From assembly GCA_964539025.1 (NCBI GenBank), contig CAZIFA010000008.1, positions 1-64,000 on the forward strand: a stretch of DNA of 64,000 bases, read 5' to 3'. A model generated the notes under the pieces. The model was not told where the DNA came from and did no database searches. It saw nothing but the letters and a program-made list of their open reading frames with translations. Both the position numbers and the translations under genes were made by a program. How positions within the stretch are numbered: position 1 is the stretch's first letter; each line of letters begins with the position of its first letter. Of this stretch, positions 44,127 to 52,754 are shown one piece after another. Source of the stretch: Micavibrio_A sp964539025 (lineage in GTDB: Bacteria; Pseudomonadota; Alphaproteobacteria; Micavibrionales; Micavibrionaceae).

Positions 44127-44184
44127 TTGTAAATGCGCGGCTCCAAAGGCCGCATGATTCAATTCAGTCAAAAAGGAGATTTAT

Positions 44185-44472
44185 ATGACTGTATCCCGAC
44201 TATGGGCGTCACGCCCGATTCTAGCCGTATTGGCCACGCTGGCCTTGTCGGCCTGTAGCACTACAATGGCCTCTCAACCAGGCGTATCCAGCATGGATAA
44301 AGGCGGCATGTCTATGTCGTGCTGTCCATGTTGCGCCAAGATGAAAGAACAATCGCAAGCCGGGGATAAAAAATCCGGCTGCTGTTGCTCCGGCATGATG
44401 GACGGTAAAGACGGTTGCCCCTGCTGCGGTGGCGGCGACGGCAAACCGATGATATGCCAACCTAAAAACTAA
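44185..44472 (+). CDS. Cys-rich lipoprotein, DUF305-less paralogue
   Basis: A 95-aa lipoprotein (lipobox LALSAC) very similar in its N-terminal half to the DUF305 lipoprotein at 36392 (ILAVLATLALSACSTTM). It has a dense Cys pattern: CCPCCAKMKEQSQAGDKKSG, CCCSGMMDGKDGCPCCGGGD. It ends where the DUF305 domain would begin. AAAAAGGAG precedes the ATG. Presumed periplasmic metal buffer. Confidence 0.75.
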   Translation: MTVSRLWASRPILAVLATLALSACSTTMASQPGVSSMDKGGMSMSCCPCCAKMKEQSQAGDKKSGCCCSGMMDGKDGCPCCGGGDGKPMICQPKN

Positions 44473-44481
44473 CTAAGCTAG

Positions 44482-44511
44482 AGCTGGCGGCCTTACGCCG
44501 CCAGCTTTTTA
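44482..44511. terminator. intrinsic terminator between converging genes
   Basis: AGCTGGCGGC (44482-44491) pairs perfectly with GCCGCCAGCT (44497-44506) over a 5-nt loop, followed by TTTT. It lies between the lipoprotein stop and the stop of the minus-strand CDF gene. Confidence 0.88.
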
Positions 44512-44521
44512 ATTATTAGGC

Positions 44522-45142
44522 TTATAAGCCGTTGCTTTTTATTTCTTCACGTGCATGTTTGATAATTTCATATGCAGAGTGCAGGAAAATGCCTGCAATG
44601 ATAATAGCAACAATCAAATCCGGCCATGCTGTTTGAGTTAACGCCACCAACCCTGCGGCAATCATAACTGCTATATTGTTTAGCGCATCGTTGCGGCTGA
44701 AAAGCCAGATGGCACGAGTATTAGCATCACCGTCGCGGTGCCGCTTCATCACTAAAGCCGCCGCCACATTGACGCCAAGTGCTATAAAGCCAATGCCCCC
44801 CATAATGTCAGCTTCTGGAAGTTGATGAGAAAAGAAACGATATAAAGCATTCAATGACACGCAAACACCAAGCGCGGCTAAAAAGTAGCCTTGCGCCAAA
44901 GCGGTACGAGAACGCGCTTTCATTCCCCAACTTATACTTAGCAATCCGATGAATGTAATTATTCCATCACCCAAGAAATCCAGCGAATCAGCTTTTAATG
45001 ATTGGGAAGATGCTATAATCCCTCCCGTCAATTCTATTATCCCCATCCCGACATTCAAAAGCACAACGATCCATAGCGCCTTTTTATAGGCAGGGGTGGC
45101 ATGAGTTAGGTCTTTAGGGGTGCAATCGTCACATCCGCTCAT
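44522..45142 (-). CDS. cation diffusion facilitator transporter
   Basis: A 206-aa CDF antiporter paralogous to the one at 28809. ATG 45142 (MSGCDDCTPKDLTH) has GGAGGAAC upstream. TM2 carries SLKADSLDFLGDGIITF and TM5 FSRNDALNNIAVMIAAG, holding the acidic/polar metal-site residues. The protein ends shortly after TM6 without the C-terminal domain. It is divergent from an ArsR-family regulator with an operator between them. Confidence 0.82.
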   Translation of the reverse strand: MSGCDDCTPKDLTHATPAYKKALWIVVLLNVGMGIIELTGGIIASSQSLKADSLDFLGDGIITFIGLLSISWGMKARSRTALAQGYFLAALGVCVSLNALYRFFSHQLPEADIMGGIGFIALGVNVAAALVMKRHRDGDANTRAIWLFSRNDALNNIAVMIAAGLVALTQTAWPDLIVAIIIAGIFLHSAYEIIKHAREEIKSNGL

Positions 45143-45200
45143 AGTTCCTCCATTGTTGAATAGAATAGCCAAACATTGTTTAGAGAAAATATCAACATAT

Positions 45201-45215
45201 ATTCATATATTGAAT
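45201..45215. promoter_or_regulatory. ArsR/SmtB-type operator
   Basis: ATTCA-TATAT-TGAAT is a perfect inverted repeat in the AT-rich gap between the divergent CDF and ArsR genes, similar to SmtB/CzrA operators. It could control both directions. Confidence 0.6.
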
Positions 45216-45265
45216 TCAGAAAATAAGTATGACAGGATATTAAGGCAGTTCATAAGGATAACAAT

Positions 45266-45598
45266 TTGAAAAAAGCGCCGGGCCGAGTCCCCTCTATTAA
45301 TGAAGACCAACTCATTGCCTTGTCCGATTTATTACGGCTGATGGGCGACCCTAGCCGTTTAAAAATTATTATCGCCTGTATGAGAAAGCCAATTTGCGTC
45401 ACGGATATTTGTGAAAGTGTTGATCTCTCTCAATCCTTGGTTAGTCATCATTTGCGATTATTGCGCGCTACCAGTCTGCTAAAGGCAAAACGCGAAGGAC
45501 GACAGATTTTTTATAGCGTAAATGGGGAAGTGGTGCGCTGCATTCTGGTTGATCTGGTAGATCATATTTCCAAATCCGAAAAAATAGGAGATTTATGA
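45266..45598 (+). CDS. ArsR/SmtB-family metal-responsive repressor
   Basis: A 110-aa winged-helix regulator: LSDLLRLMGDPSRLKIIIAC, KPICVTDICESVDLSQSLVS HTH, HHLRLLRATSLLKAKREGRQ and FYSVNGEVVRCILVDLVDHI. The cysteines in CMRKPICVTDIC suit CadC/SmtB-like metal sensing. It is followed by lspA with a 4-bp overlap and divergent from the CDF gene. Probably represses both until Zn, Cd or Pb is present. Confidence 0.87.
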   Translation: MKKAPGRVPSINEDQLIALSDLLRLMGDPSRLKIIIACMRKPICVTDICESVDLSQSLVSHHLRLLRATSLLKAKREGRQIFYSVNGEVVRCILVDLVDHISKSEKIGDL

Positions 45599-46071
45599 GT
45601 AAATATTTTTACTTGTCTGGCATCGTTTTTGCGGTGGTTTCAAGCCATCAACTGGCGCGTTTGATTATATTTCCCGCCGTTGCCGCGCATGGTATGTTTC
45701 TGGAAGTAACGCCGTTTTTCAATCTGGTGGAAGTCTGGAATCACGGCATCAGCTTCGGCATGGCAAAAGGATTGCCATACGGTCAATGGGTGCTATCGGT
45801 CATTTCCCTCATCATCACCGCTGTAATGCTTTATTTTTTGCAAAAGGCGGAAGATAAATTTTCTATTGCCGCTTTCAGTCTTGTTGTGGCTGGCGCATTG
45901 GGCAATGTTCTCGACCGCATAATCTTCGGGGCGGTTGCAGACTACCTTGATTTTCACGCATTCGGCTATCACTGGCCCGCGTTTAATTTTACCGATGTCG
46001 CCATTGTATCGGGAGTATCCTTGCTCTTATTCGCAAATCTAGTTCAACCCCAGCCTAGAGAATCCAGATGA
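45595..46071 (+). CDS. lspA: signal peptidase II (lipoprotein signal peptidase), metal-island copy
   Basis: A 158-aa integral membrane aspartyl protease that removes lipoprotein signal peptides. Four membrane segments and both catalytic aspartate motifs are present: AGALGNVLDRIIFGAVADYL and WPAFNFTDVAIVSG. LspA copies are known next to heavy-metal genes (for example with czc and pbr loci). Here it may process the Cys-rich lipoproteins at 36392 and 44185. It overlaps the ArsR gene by 4 bp and the next gene by 4 bp. Confidence 0.88.
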   Translation: MSKYFYLSGIVFAVVSSHQLARLIIFPAVAAHGMFLEVTPFFNLVEVWNHGISFGMAKGLPYGQWVLSVISLIITAVMLYFLQKAEDKFSIAAFSLVVAGALGNVLDRIIFGAVADYLDFHAFGYHWPAFNFTDVAIVSGVSLLLFANLVQPQPRESR

Positions 46072-47279
46072 AAACCTATCATTCGTTCCTGATTTTTTTT
46101 CTTTCATGTTTTTTCATCATACAGGCCGCAAACGCCGATAGCTCACAATGGGTAGCTATCAGTGCCGGAGGGCAAAACACCTGCGGCATAAAAACCGATG
46201 GTACGGCATGGTGCTGGGGCGAAGGTTCTTTCGGCCAGCTTGGAAACGGAATTACTCCTGCCGCGCAAGCCACGCCGTTTGAAGTCAGTGCAAGCGGCAT
46301 TTCTGGCTCCAAATGGACAGTGATAAGCGTAGGTATTAGCTATGCCTGCGGCTTGCGGGATAATGGCAGCGCATGGTGCTGGGGAAAGTTGCGGGATGGA
46401 GAAAGAGGCGATGACGCCACCGAATTGCATTCCACGCCGGTCATCATAGAAGATAAAGATATTTCCGGCTCAAAATGGATAGATATTAGTGCGGGGGCCG
46501 GAGTTACTTGCGGCTTGCGGGATAATGGCACCGCGTGGTGCTGGGGAAATAGCGGCAGCAAACTACCTCCGGATACAAAACCCATTTATGATATGCAAAA
46601 ACCAGCACTTGTGGATGCCAGGAATATTTCTGGTAACGCTTGGACTTTAATTAGCGTCAATGGCGGTTCCATTTGCGGATTAAGGAACGACGGTTCAGGC
46701 TGGTGCTGGCAGCCGGGTGGTTTCGATATGGGTAATAGCGCCACTATAAGTTCAAGATACAAACCTGCAAAAATCGACGCGGATCATTTTTCTGGGATGA
46801 AATGGATTTCCATTAGCGCAGGCGGGAGTTCCGATTGTGGCCTTCGCAACAATGGCACTGCATGGTGTTGGGGGCATAATGACAATGGCGCGCTCGGTAA
46901 CGGCGATCCAGACGCCACAAGCAGCACGTTGCCTGTAGAAGTAAGCACAAGTGGAGTATCAGGCTCAGAATGGACGGTGATCCGCACTAATGACGGTTCA
47001 ACATGCGGTGTACGTGATGATGGAACGGCATGGTGCTGGGGGAGAGGATTTATTGGACAACTCGGAAATGGAACGACTCCGGCGGCTCAGATTTTGCCGG
47101 TAGCGGTCATTGACAAAAATCTTTCCGGCTCGAAATGGACATCCGTTACCATGAGCGGATTTCACAATTGCGGCTTGCGCGATGATAGAACGGCTTGGTG
47201 CTGGGGCTATGGATATGATGGTGAACTTGGTGATGGAATAAAAGCAGAAAAACAAACAATGCCGGTGCCGGTGCATTAA
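46068..47279 (+). CDS. secreted RCC1-repeat protein
   Basis: A 403-aa exported protein (MKTYHSFLIFFLSCFFIIQA signal). It contains about seven repeats of 45-60 aa with the pattern W..IS.G...CGLR.DGTAWCWG....GQLGNG, for example WVAISAGGQNTCGIKTDGTA and WTSVTMSGFHNCGLRDDRTA. These form an RCC1-type beta-propeller. Each blade has two cysteines, suggesting disulfides or metal sites in the periplasm or outside. It is coupled by overlap to lspA, although it has no lipobox. Confidence 0.82.
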   Translation: MKTYHSFLIFFLSCFFIIQAANADSSQWVAISAGGQNTCGIKTDGTAWCWGEGSFGQLGNGITPAAQATPFEVSASGISGSKWTVISVGISYACGLRDNGSAWCWGKLRDGERGDDATELHSTPVIIEDKDISGSKWIDISAGAGVTCGLRDNGTAWCWGNSGSKLPPDTKPIYDMQKPALVDARNISGNAWTLISVNGGSICGLRNDGSGWCWQPGGFDMGNSATISSRYKPAKIDADHFSGMKWISISAGGSSDCGLRNNGTAWCWGHNDNGALGNGDPDATSSTLPVEVSTSGVSGSEWTVIRTNDGSTCGVRDDGTAWCWGRGFIGQLGNGTTPAAQILPVAVIDKNLSGSKWTSVTMSGFHNCGLRDDRTAWCWGYGYDGELGDGIKAEKQTMPVPVH

Positions 47280-47328
47280 CGAGCACGTTAGGCTTAAAAC
47301 ACAGCATTTATAAAGAAAGGATTTATAA

Positions 47329-47475
47329 TGTTGAGAAGGGCAATCGCCGAGAGGTTAATTGCATTGGCATTTTGGCTTACTAAAAAGGGATTGGCCGGAT
47401 TTAATTTCAATGCTGTTCAAGGGGATATGGAGAATCTACCGACAGCACGCCTTCCAGCGCACCGAAGCCATTGAC
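47329..47475 (+). pseudogene. short truncated frame at element boundary
   Basis: A 48-codon frame starting MLRRAIAERLIALAFWLTKK, preceded by GAAAGGA. Only the first 26 or so codons (to about 47405) look coding; the rest is antisense to the end of the minus-strand DUF5677-like gene. It marks a likely junction between the metal island and the integrative element. Confidence 0.35.
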
Positions 47476-48120
47476 GAAAGACATGCAGCCTTCATTATAA
47501 AAAATGTCCTTTTGCAGTTTTTCTTTTTCACTGTCCGGCGCGCTCATAATAACCATAGCTGTGGGATGGGCGAATTTCGACAACAGCTTGTAGCTGACCC
47601 GATAATGATCTCCGATTTTGCAAGATGCGGCTGCTTCCCGAACCTGCTTAAAAGCCCCCTCCAGAGATTCAATACCCTCTGATGCTGCCCGCGCAGAAAT
47701 ATCCTGCTTTGCGTCATCAATGGGGCCAAGCCAATCGTCATCCTGCGATGTGGTCTTCCCCCATTTTGTAAAAGCATCATATATGCCGACGACATCACGG
47801 CCAGCGTCCTCATAAAAAACGCGAGCATTTTCTGTATTCTGAGCGCAATAAAGAGACCACACAGATATTTCGAGAAGGTTTCTGGCGCGCCATGCGATCA
47901 ATGGTGGCTCTGATCCAGAATCCTCATATGCTTTTTTCAAGGCAAGATACTCAGAAAAATTCTGGGCACATAATGCCGCAAGCACCTGAACCTGCCAGGC
48001 ATCATACCCATTGTTATTGTCGGCCAGACAACGAACCTTCTCGTTTAAAGCCTTCCAGCGTCCTGATGTTTTTATTTCATCCGCCTGCTGAACAAAGTCT
48101 GCGAAATCATCTTCCATCAT
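47407..48120 (-). CDS. DUF5677-like cargo protein of the element
   Basis: A 237-aa soluble protein starting at ATG 48120, which overlaps the integrase stop (TAATG). The segment WRARNLLEISVWSLYCAQNT, then ARVFYEDAGRDVVGIYDAF and KLLSKFAHPTAM, resembles DUF5677 proteins, helical proteins found in defence-rich and mobile regions. The function is unknown; it is co-transcribed with the integrase. Confidence 0.6.
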   Translation of the reverse strand: MMEDDFADFVQQADEIKTSGRWKALNEKVRCLADNNNGYDAWQVQVLAALCAQNFSEYLALKKAYEDSGSEPPLIAWRARNLLEISVWSLYCAQNTENARVFYEDAGRDVVGIYDAFTKWGKTTSQDDDWLGPIDDAKQDISARAASEGIESLEGAFKQVREAAASCKIGDHYRVSYKLLSKFAHPTAMVIMSAPDSEKEKLQKDIFYNEGCMSFVNGFGALEGVLSVDSPYPLEQH

Positions 48121-49226
48121 TACCCAAACAATCTCTGTTCCACCTGCGCCATTGCCTTCTGGTGATCTGGCGTGGGGAACAGGTGGCCGTAGCGTTCCAT
48201 GGTCATTTGCACAGAGGCGTGTCCGGCGAATGTCATGACTTCTTTTATACTGAATCCCTGTTCGATCCACAAGGAAACAGCGAAGTGGCGGAGGTCATGC
48301 CAGCGCATAGTAATGCCGTGTTTCGCACAGAGCGGTTTGAAATGCCGCCGCATGAAATGATTGTGATCGGCGACGGTGCCGCCCTTGGCAGGGAACACCA
48401 GATCCAGATCGCTTTTCGGGCAGACGGTCTTCCATTCTGCCAGCGTTTTCAAAACCAGAGGTCCTGCCGGAACGGAGCGATGCCCGGCGGATGATTTGGG
48501 GTCGCCCAGCTCACAATAAAAATCGGCGCGCTGGCGGATATGAACAAAACCGCTCACCGTATCAACATCCTGCCAGCGCAGACCACGGCTTTCAGAGGCG
48601 CGCAACCCGCACAGGGCGCTGATGACCAGCATGGCGCGCAGCCGTCCCGTCGCATTATCCAGCAGGGTTTTGACATCATCCTTCGTTGGTCCAGCGATTT
48701 TATGGTCGATGCGGCTGGAGCGCAGAACGCTGACACCCTGCGCGGCATTGAAATGAACCTGCCCATTATCCATGGCGTGATTCAAAATCAGCCGCAGGAC
48801 ACCGAGGATTTTTCGTGTCGTTCCTTCCGACCGTCCAGCCGTCAGCAGCCTGTCACGAAAATCATTCACGCTCTTGCGCGTCAGCTGTGAAAGTTTTACA
48901 TGGGCGATGCCAATGCTGGCCTCTTTTATATGCAGCCGCACCTTGTCCTCATAATCACGGCAGGTGGCGCGCTCCATCCGGCGACCGGCATCACGGCGCG
49001 CGCGGCAGTGATCGAGCCAGGCTTCCGCCGCTTCGCCCAGCGTGGCGCTCAACGCGTCATGTATATATGTGCCCATCTGCACCTGGGCGCGGGCTTTCAC
49101 CATAAAGGCATCGGCATCCTTGCGGCGTTCGAAAAGGCGGGCGCGGCGCTTGCCGTCATTGTCAGAAAAATCGACCTGCCAGCGAATCAGACCGGACGGG
49201 AGGGTGCGTTTGCGAATGGTCGCCAT
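48120..49226 (-). CDS. int: tyrosine-type phage integrase (second element)
   Basis: A 368-aa integrase. The N-terminal AP2-like arm-binding part (RKRTLPSGLIRWQVDFSDND), a core-binding domain (about 60-160) and the catalytic domain are complete. The catalytic residues are R in CGLRASESRGL, HxxR in WHDLRHFAVS, H in FAGHASVQM and Y in MERYGHLFP. It drives integration of the element at 47329-53195. It differs clearly from the split integrase at 10358-11734. Confidence 0.93.
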   Translation of the reverse strand: MATIRKRTLPSGLIRWQVDFSDNDGKRRARLFERRKDADAFMVKARAQVQMGTYIHDALSATLGEAAEAWLDHCRARRDAGRRMERATCRDYEDKVRLHIKEASIGIAHVKLSQLTRKSVNDFRDRLLTAGRSEGTTRKILGVLRLILNHAMDNGQVHFNAAQGVSVLRSSRIDHKIAGPTKDDVKTLLDNATGRLRAMLVISALCGLRASESRGLRWQDVDTVSGFVHIRQRADFYCELGDPKSSAGHRSVPAGPLVLKTLAEWKTVCPKSDLDLVFPAKGGTVADHNHFMRRHFKPLCAKHGITMRWHDLRHFAVSLWIEQGFSIKEVMTFAGHASVQMTMERYGHLFPTPDHQKAMAQVEQRLFG

Positions 49227-49395
49227 GGCTTCAATGTCCTCCTTTCCGTCTGTTTTTCATCAAAATTTGTTAACTAAATCCGTTCAATTACAACGGATTA
49301 CCGATTTCCATTAGACGTTACATCAGATGGGGATTGCAAAGCAACCATTTGTCGTGGTATCAAATGAGAAAGATTGGGAAAGAGGCAGCAATTAA

Positions 49396-50016
49396 ATGAC
49401 AAAAGCGAGCGAACTGGCGGAAAGGATCGCGGAAGTGACTGGACTGGAGCACACAACGGTAGCGCGTTATGCCCGTTTCGCCCGTGAAGGCGGATATGTC
49501 TCGCAATCAGGGCGCGGCAACAGCGCGGCGCGGATGCAGCCTCTCGATGCGGTCAATTTGCTGGCCTGTGTTCTGGTGAACGGCGTGGCGCAGGAAGCCC
49601 CGGCCCAGATCCAGCGGGTGATGGAAATGGATGTTGGTTCCCGAGATGCGGATCATCTCGATGACCGGCATCTCTCGCCCGAAGAACACAAGGCGCTGAA
49701 AAAAGTGTTCCCGATTGTTTTTAACCGCAGACATACCCTGCATGAATTATTAATCGAGGCGATGGAACTGGCGGTGAAGGATCCTAAAAAATTTGATGAC
49801 ATATTTTACGGATCGCACATTTATTTTTCCAGCGACGAATATGACGCATTTATTGATTTTCAAATAAGGACTGACGATAACCCGCTCAACGCTAAAAGCT
49901 TCTCTCTTACTTACAGCCACGAAGATTTTCAACAACGCTCTGAATATTTCAAGCGCAGTACTCAACTAAGCTTTGCCGGGATTGCCCGGATCGGCGCGGT
50001 GCTGGCAAAGCCCTAA
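49396..50016 (+). CDS. HTH-type element protein (206 aa)
   Basis: A 206-aa protein with an N-terminal helix-turn-helix-like part (ELAERIAEVTGLEHTTVARY, ARFAREGGYVSQSGRG). The rest is helical, acidic and unrecognised. It is the first gene after the divergent integrase, the place of a regulator or excision control gene. No family name is claimed. Confidence 0.6.
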   Translation: MTKASELAERIAEVTGLEHTTVARYARFAREGGYVSQSGRGNSAARMQPLDAVNLLACVLVNGVAQEAPAQIQRVMEMDVGSRDADHLDDRHLSPEEHKALKKVFPIVFNRRHTLHELLIEAMELAVKDPKKFDDIFYGSHIYFSSDEYDAFIDFQIRTDDNPLNAKSFSLTYSHEDFQQRSEYFKRSTQLSFAGIARIGAVLAKP

Positions 50017-50032
50017 ACCAAGGAGTTACATC

Positions 50033-50287
50033 ATGAACCAAAAAACGCAGGAGATTCCTGCCACGGACGAACTTTGCCAAAATTTGGCCAATGACCTGTT
50101 GCGCGGAGCGGATTCCATTGCCGAATTCATGTTCGGGTCTGCATCCGAACGGCGAAAGGTCTATTACCTAGCAAACACCGGCAAAAGAAACAGCCTCCCA
50201 GTTTTCCGGATGGGATCAGTCCTGTGCGCTCGTAAGAGCAGCCTGATCCAGTGGATCGAAGCGCAGGAGGGAACGAGCCGTGTATGA
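50033..50287 (+). CDS. small DNA-binding/excisionase-like protein
   Basis: An 84-aa protein (ATG 50033; AAGGAG upstream at 50019-50024). SIAEFMFGSASERRKVYYLA, GKRNSLPVFRMGSVLCARKS and SLIQWIEAQE follow the AlpA/excisionase winged-helix plan, with an L-P-x-F-R-x-G wing. It may help excision or transcription of the element. Confidence 0.6.
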   Translation: MNQKTQEIPATDELCQNLANDLLRGADSIAEFMFGSASERRKVYYLANTGKRNSLPVFRMGSVLCARKSSLIQWIEAQEGTSRV

Positions 50288-50432
50288 CCTCGAAGGGATT
50301 TATCACGACCTCGATTACAGCGAGATCGACGAACTGGATGAAATCGACGGCGACGAACAGCTATCGCTCATCTGGTGCGATACGCATGAAGAATATGAAT
50401 GGCACTGGCTGTATCGCGGCGATATTGCATAG
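50280..50432 (+). CDS. very acidic 50-aa protein
   Basis: The start is GTG 50280 with AGGAGG at 50265-50270. The product is YDLEGIYHDLDYSEIDELDE and further Asp/Glu-rich sequence ending WHWLYRGDIA. It overlaps the previous gene by 8 bp and precedes Prim-Pol by 11 bp, so the coupling argues that it is real. The acidic, aromatic-rich composition resembles small phage DNA mimics or inhibitors, but this is only a hint. Confidence 0.55.
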   Translation: MYDLEGIYHDLDYSEIDELDEIDGDEQLSLIWCDTHEEYEWHWLYRGDIA

Positions 50433-50443
50433 AGGAAGAAAGG

Positions 50444-51304
50444 ATGCAGACAATGATTGATCATGCGCTCCATTATGCCCATCTCGGCATGAAGGTTCTG
50501 CCCCTGCATTCTCCGGTGCAATCAGGTGATGGCATGGTCTGTTCCTGTGGAAAGGCAAAATGCACATCACCTGGCAAGCATCCTGTCGGCAGGCTTGCGC
50601 CCAATGGCCTGAAAGACGGAACGGTGGATGAAAGCCTTATCTGGAGATGGTTCAGCCAACCTGATCTGAATATCGGCATCGTTACCGGCGCGGCCAGCAA
50701 TATTGTCGTTCTGGATATCGACCCACGGCATGATGGCGATGAAACACTGGCCGCGCTGGAAAAGTCATACAGCCCTCTGCCGCAGACATGGCGTTTCCTG
50801 ACAGGTGGCGGCGGTGAGCATATTATCTTCCGGCATCCTGGCGGCATCGTTCCCAACAGCGCTGGGAAAATCGGACCCGGCATTGATGTACGCGGTGACG
50901 GCGGATATATCGTGGCCCCGCCCTCCCGGCATATCAGCGGCAGACCCTATGCGATATCGGTGGATCACGACCCGGTCGACATGCCACATGCGGATATTCC
51001 ATCCTGGCTCCTGCCACTTTTACAAGCGCCGCCTCAAAAACAGGCAAAGGCCGCCACAGCGCAAGAATGGAGAAAACGTATATTCAGCTCTGTACCGGAA
51101 GGCGAACGCAACGCCATGGCCGCAAAACTGACGGGGCATCTTCTTCGCAACCGCATTGATCCGTGGGTCACGGCGGAACTGGTCAATGGCTGGAACCGGA
51201 TGCGCTGCCAGCCGCCCTTGCCGGACAGTGAAATCATGGCAACCGTCCGCAGCATCGCTCGTAAGGAAATCAGGCGCAGAAAGGACTCCCATGCTGGACG
51301 ATGA
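50444..51304 (+). CDS. bifunctional DNA primase/polymerase (Prim-Pol)
   Basis: A 286-aa AEP-type primase-polymerase. The N-terminal domain (ALHYAHLGMKVLPLHSPVQ; KHPVGRLAPNGLKDGT; NIGIVTGAASNIVVLDIDPR with the metal-binding DxD; TGGGGEHIIFRHPGG; GIDVRGDGGYIVAPPSRH) matches Prim-Pol proteins of mobile elements. The C-terminal part is a helical PriCT-like segment (ERNAMAAKLTGHLLRN). It starts DNA synthesis for element replication together with the helicase that overlaps its end by 14 bp. Confidence 0.9.
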   Translation: MQTMIDHALHYAHLGMKVLPLHSPVQSGDGMVCSCGKAKCTSPGKHPVGRLAPNGLKDGTVDESLIWRWFSQPDLNIGIVTGAASNIVVLDIDPRHDGDETLAALEKSYSPLPQTWRFLTGGGGEHIIFRHPGGIVPNSAGKIGPGIDVRGDGGYIVAPPSRHISGRPYAISVDHDPVDMPHADIPSWLLPLLQAPPQKQAKAATAQEWRKRIFSSVPEGERNAMAAKLTGHLLRNRIDPWVTAELVNGWNRMRCQPPLPDSEIMATVRSIARKEIRRRKDSHAGR

Positions 51305-52751
51305 TTTGCATGATCCGCTTGATATGCTGGCCGACCTGAATAAACCGGGGCGCAAGGGTGGACATAATTTTGATCTTGATATCGGATCCGATGTCGAGAT
51401 CGCGGGGCGTGTCCGGATGGATCTGCAACAGGCATTCGGTGAAATAATATCGACGGAAGGAAAATTCTGGCGCTACAGCAGAACGCACTGGGAAGACATA
51501 CCGGATCATGAATTACGGCTGGTCGTTCACCATTATGACGGCGCAATGTATAAATCGGCTTCTGGCGAGCCGTCACGCGTCAGGCTGAACAAATCGCGGA
51601 TTGACTCAATCCTGAATGAAATGTCGGCCTTGCTTACAAACGAGGAGTTTTTTACACAAGGCGAAACCGGCATTAATTGTACATCCGGTTTTATACGCCT
51701 CGATGCGGATGGCAATCCTACGCTGGTCGCCCATGATTCCAATCACCGCCGCCGTCATACGCTGCCCGGTCGCTGGCATCAACACGCTCTGGCCGAACCA
51801 CCCGCTACATCCATGCTTTATAGACTGCTGGACGGCGTTTTCCATGACGATGATGACAAACAGGAAAAGATCAGCCTTTTGGCAGAAATCACCGGCGCAG
51901 CGGCACTGGGATGCGCGACACGCCTTCGTCAGCCCCGCGCAATCATATTGAAAGGGGAAACCGCCGAGAACGGAAAAAGCCAGATCCTCGATCTCGCCCG
52001 CAGCCTGTTACCAGGCAATGCCATCTGTTCCGTCACGGCTGGGAAGATGGGCGATGAACGTCATATTGTCGGCCTGGTCGGGAAGCTTCTAAACGCCAGC
52101 GATGAATTGTCGTCCGCCAATGCGATTGCCTCCGATACCTTCAAGGCCATCGTGACAGGCGAACCAGTGGAAGGACGCGATGTTTACAAATCCCGCGTGG
52201 AATTCAGGCCGATGGCCCAGCATATCTTCGCCACCAACACGCTCCCCGTCTTCGCGGGCGGCATTGATCGCGGGGTGCAACGCCGCCTGCTGGTCATTCC
52301 CTTTAACCGCGTTATTCCGCAGGAAGAACGGATTGAAGCCATTGGCCGCCGCATCGGTGAAGAAGAATCCGATCTGCTGCTGGCATGGGCCGTTGCGGGC
52401 GCAAGCCGTCTGATCCGTCAGAAATATTTCACGATGCCGCAGAGCAGCCGTAACGCTCTGAACGACTGGCTCTTCGGATCCGACCCTGTGCTGGCGTGGC
52501 TTTCCGAACAGGTCGAGATCACCTCCGTCCTCGATAAGCAGGCGCGGGTCAAAACCAGCCAGGCTTACGAACGGTTCCGCAGCTGGGCATTGGGAGAAGG
52601 CTTCAACGAACGGACGCTGCCTGCCATCAACGCCTTCGTGCAAAGAGTGTCCGCGAACAGCAAGGGCATCGAATACCGTCGCACCAGTGAGGGACGCTTC
52701 TTTTACGGCATGGCCTTTGCCCGGTCCACGCCGATGCAGAACAGGTGGTGA
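51291..52751 (+). CDS. phage/plasmid primase-helicase (D5_N type)
   Basis: A 486-aa SF3/D5-type replicative helicase. The D5_N domain lies at about 90-200. The P-loop AIILKGETAENGKSQILDLA is near residue 220, with Walker B and sensor regions LLNASDELSSANAIASDTFK and AQHIFATNTLPVFAGGIDRG. The C-terminus is a winged-helix-like domain. ATG 51291 lies inside the 3' end of the Prim-Pol gene. It would unwind the element origin. Confidence 0.9.
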   Translation: MLDDDLHDPLDMLADLNKPGRKGGHNFDLDIGSDVEIAGRVRMDLQQAFGEIISTEGKFWRYSRTHWEDIPDHELRLVVHHYDGAMYKSASGEPSRVRLNKSRIDSILNEMSALLTNEEFFTQGETGINCTSGFIRLDADGNPTLVAHDSNHRRRHTLPGRWHQHALAEPPATSMLYRLLDGVFHDDDDKQEKISLLAEITGAAALGCATRLRQPRAIILKGETAENGKSQILDLARSLLPGNAICSVTAGKMGDERHIVGLVGKLLNASDELSSANAIASDTFKAIVTGEPVEGRDVYKSRVEFRPMAQHIFATNTLPVFAGGIDRGVQRRLLVIPFNRVIPQEERIEAIGRRIGEEESDLLLAWAVAGASRLIRQKYFTMPQSSRNALNDWLFGSDPVLAWLSEQVEITSVLDKQARVKTSQAYERFRSWALGEGFNERTLPAINAFVQRVSANSKGIEYRRTSEGRFFYGMAFARSTPMQNRW

Positions 52752-52754
52752 CGC

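Noticed and set aside
46068..47279. Eukaryotic contamination suggested by RCC1 repeats
   Set aside because: The gene has a bacterial signal peptide and is translationally coupled to lspA; RCC1 repeats are also common in bacteria.
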